Assembly: GCA_023387695.1 (NCBI GenBank)
Contig: JAEWHT010000102.1
Span: 1-7,267 of the forward strand
DNA: 7,267 nucleotides
Direction: 5' to 3'
DNA from: Pseudomonadota bacterium
GTDB lineage: Bacteria > Pseudomonadota > Alphaproteobacteria > Rhizobiales > Xanthobacteraceae
Positions 6,858 through 7,267 of the stretch are shown here, piece by piece. A program made the position numbers and the translations under genes. Each line of letters opens with the position of its first letter. Position 1 is the stretch's first letter. The notes under the pieces are model-generated. The model saw nothing but the letters and a program-made list of their open reading frames with translations, did not search any database and was not told the DNA's origin.

Positions 6858-6884
6858 GGCCGTGCGCCGGCTGATCGAGCGGGA

Positions 6885-7267
6885 TCAGCGGATCGGCGGC
6901 GCGTACTGGAGACCACCCTTGTTCCAGAGATTGTTCAGACCGCGGTTGATGGCGAGCGGCGAACCGGCGCCAACGTTGCGATCGAACATCTCGCCGTAGT
7001 TGCCGACGGCCTTCACGATCCGGATCACCCAGTCCTTCGTCACGCCGAGCTGTTCGCCGAAATTGCCGTCGGTACCGAGCACGCGCTTCAGTTCCGGATT
7101 CTCCATCTTGGCTTTCTCGTCGACATTCTTCGAGGTGATGCCGAGCTCCTCGGCCGTGACCATCGCGAACAGCGTCCACTTCACGAGGTCGAACCACTGG
7201 TCGTCACCATGGCGCACCATCGGGCCGAGCGGCTCCTTCGAGATAATCTCGGGGAGGACCATATGGT
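6885..7267 (-). CDS. aapJ: General L-amino-acid ABC transporter periplasmic binding protein AapJ, C-terminal part
   Basis: This is the last 127 or so residues of the periplasmic solute-binding protein that captures L-amino acids and delivers them to AapQM. The frame runs off the right edge, so the methionine encoded at 7262 is internal, and the signal peptide and most of the ligand pocket are outside the window. Characteristic AapJ/BztA segments are VLPEIISKEPLGP, the GDDQWFDLVKW block, GTDGNFGEQLG, AVGNYGEMFDRN and the C-terminal GLNNLWNKGGLQYAPPIR. It is the first gene of the operon in the usual aapJQMP order, so the operon promoter should lie upstream, beyond the window. The identification is strong because the C-terminus of this family is well conserved. 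Confidence 0.93.
   Translation of the reverse strand, partial: HMVLPEIISKEPLGPMVRHGDDQWFDLVKWTLFAMVTAEELGITSKNVDEKAKMENPELKRVLGTDGNFGEQLGVTKDWVIRIVKAVGNYGEMFDRNVGAGSPLAINRGLNNLWNKGGLQYAPPIR

Overview
This GC-rich, densely coding window looks like a chromosomal segment of an alphaproteobacterium of the Rhizobiales, most likely Bradyrhizobium or a close relative such as Rhodopseudomonas. That placement rests on the aapJ-aapQ-aapM-aapP gene order, the protein sequences and the strong GC third-position bias, all judged by eye without a database search. I see no tRNA, rRNA, insertion sequence, CRISPR array, phage gene or compositional island.

Layout: the left edge (1-398, + strand) is the 3' end of a PLP-dependent cysteine synthase-type gene. 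It converges, with only 11 bases between stop codons, on a small DUF805-type membrane protein gene (410-946, - strand). After a short non-coding gap (947-1054) comes a 747-residue TPR/O-GlcNAc-transferase-like glycosyltransferase (1055-3298, - strand). An 84-base gap with two GC-rich hairpins (3299-3382) separates it from a four-gene ABC transporter operon that fills the rest of the window, also on the - strand. In transcription order that operon is aapJ (3' part only, entering from the right edge), aapQ, aapM and aapP.

The aap genes form one general L-amino-acid importer: a periplasmic binding protein (AapJ), two membrane permeases (AapQ, AapM) and a cytoplasmic ATPase (AapP). They are tightly packed: 27 bases between aapJ and aapQ, a 4-base ATGA overlap between aapQ and aapM, and 11 bases between aapM and aapP. 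The glycosyltransferase follows on the same strand, but the hairpins and the gap leave it open whether it is co-transcribed.

The window is mostly ordinary metabolism and transport. The points most worth a second look are a roughly 130-residue membrane-spanning insertion in AapM, the orphan TPR-glycosyltransferase with an unresolved start codon and no obvious substrate nearby, and hairpins lacking U-tracts at three gene boundaries. I found no convincing undescribed system.
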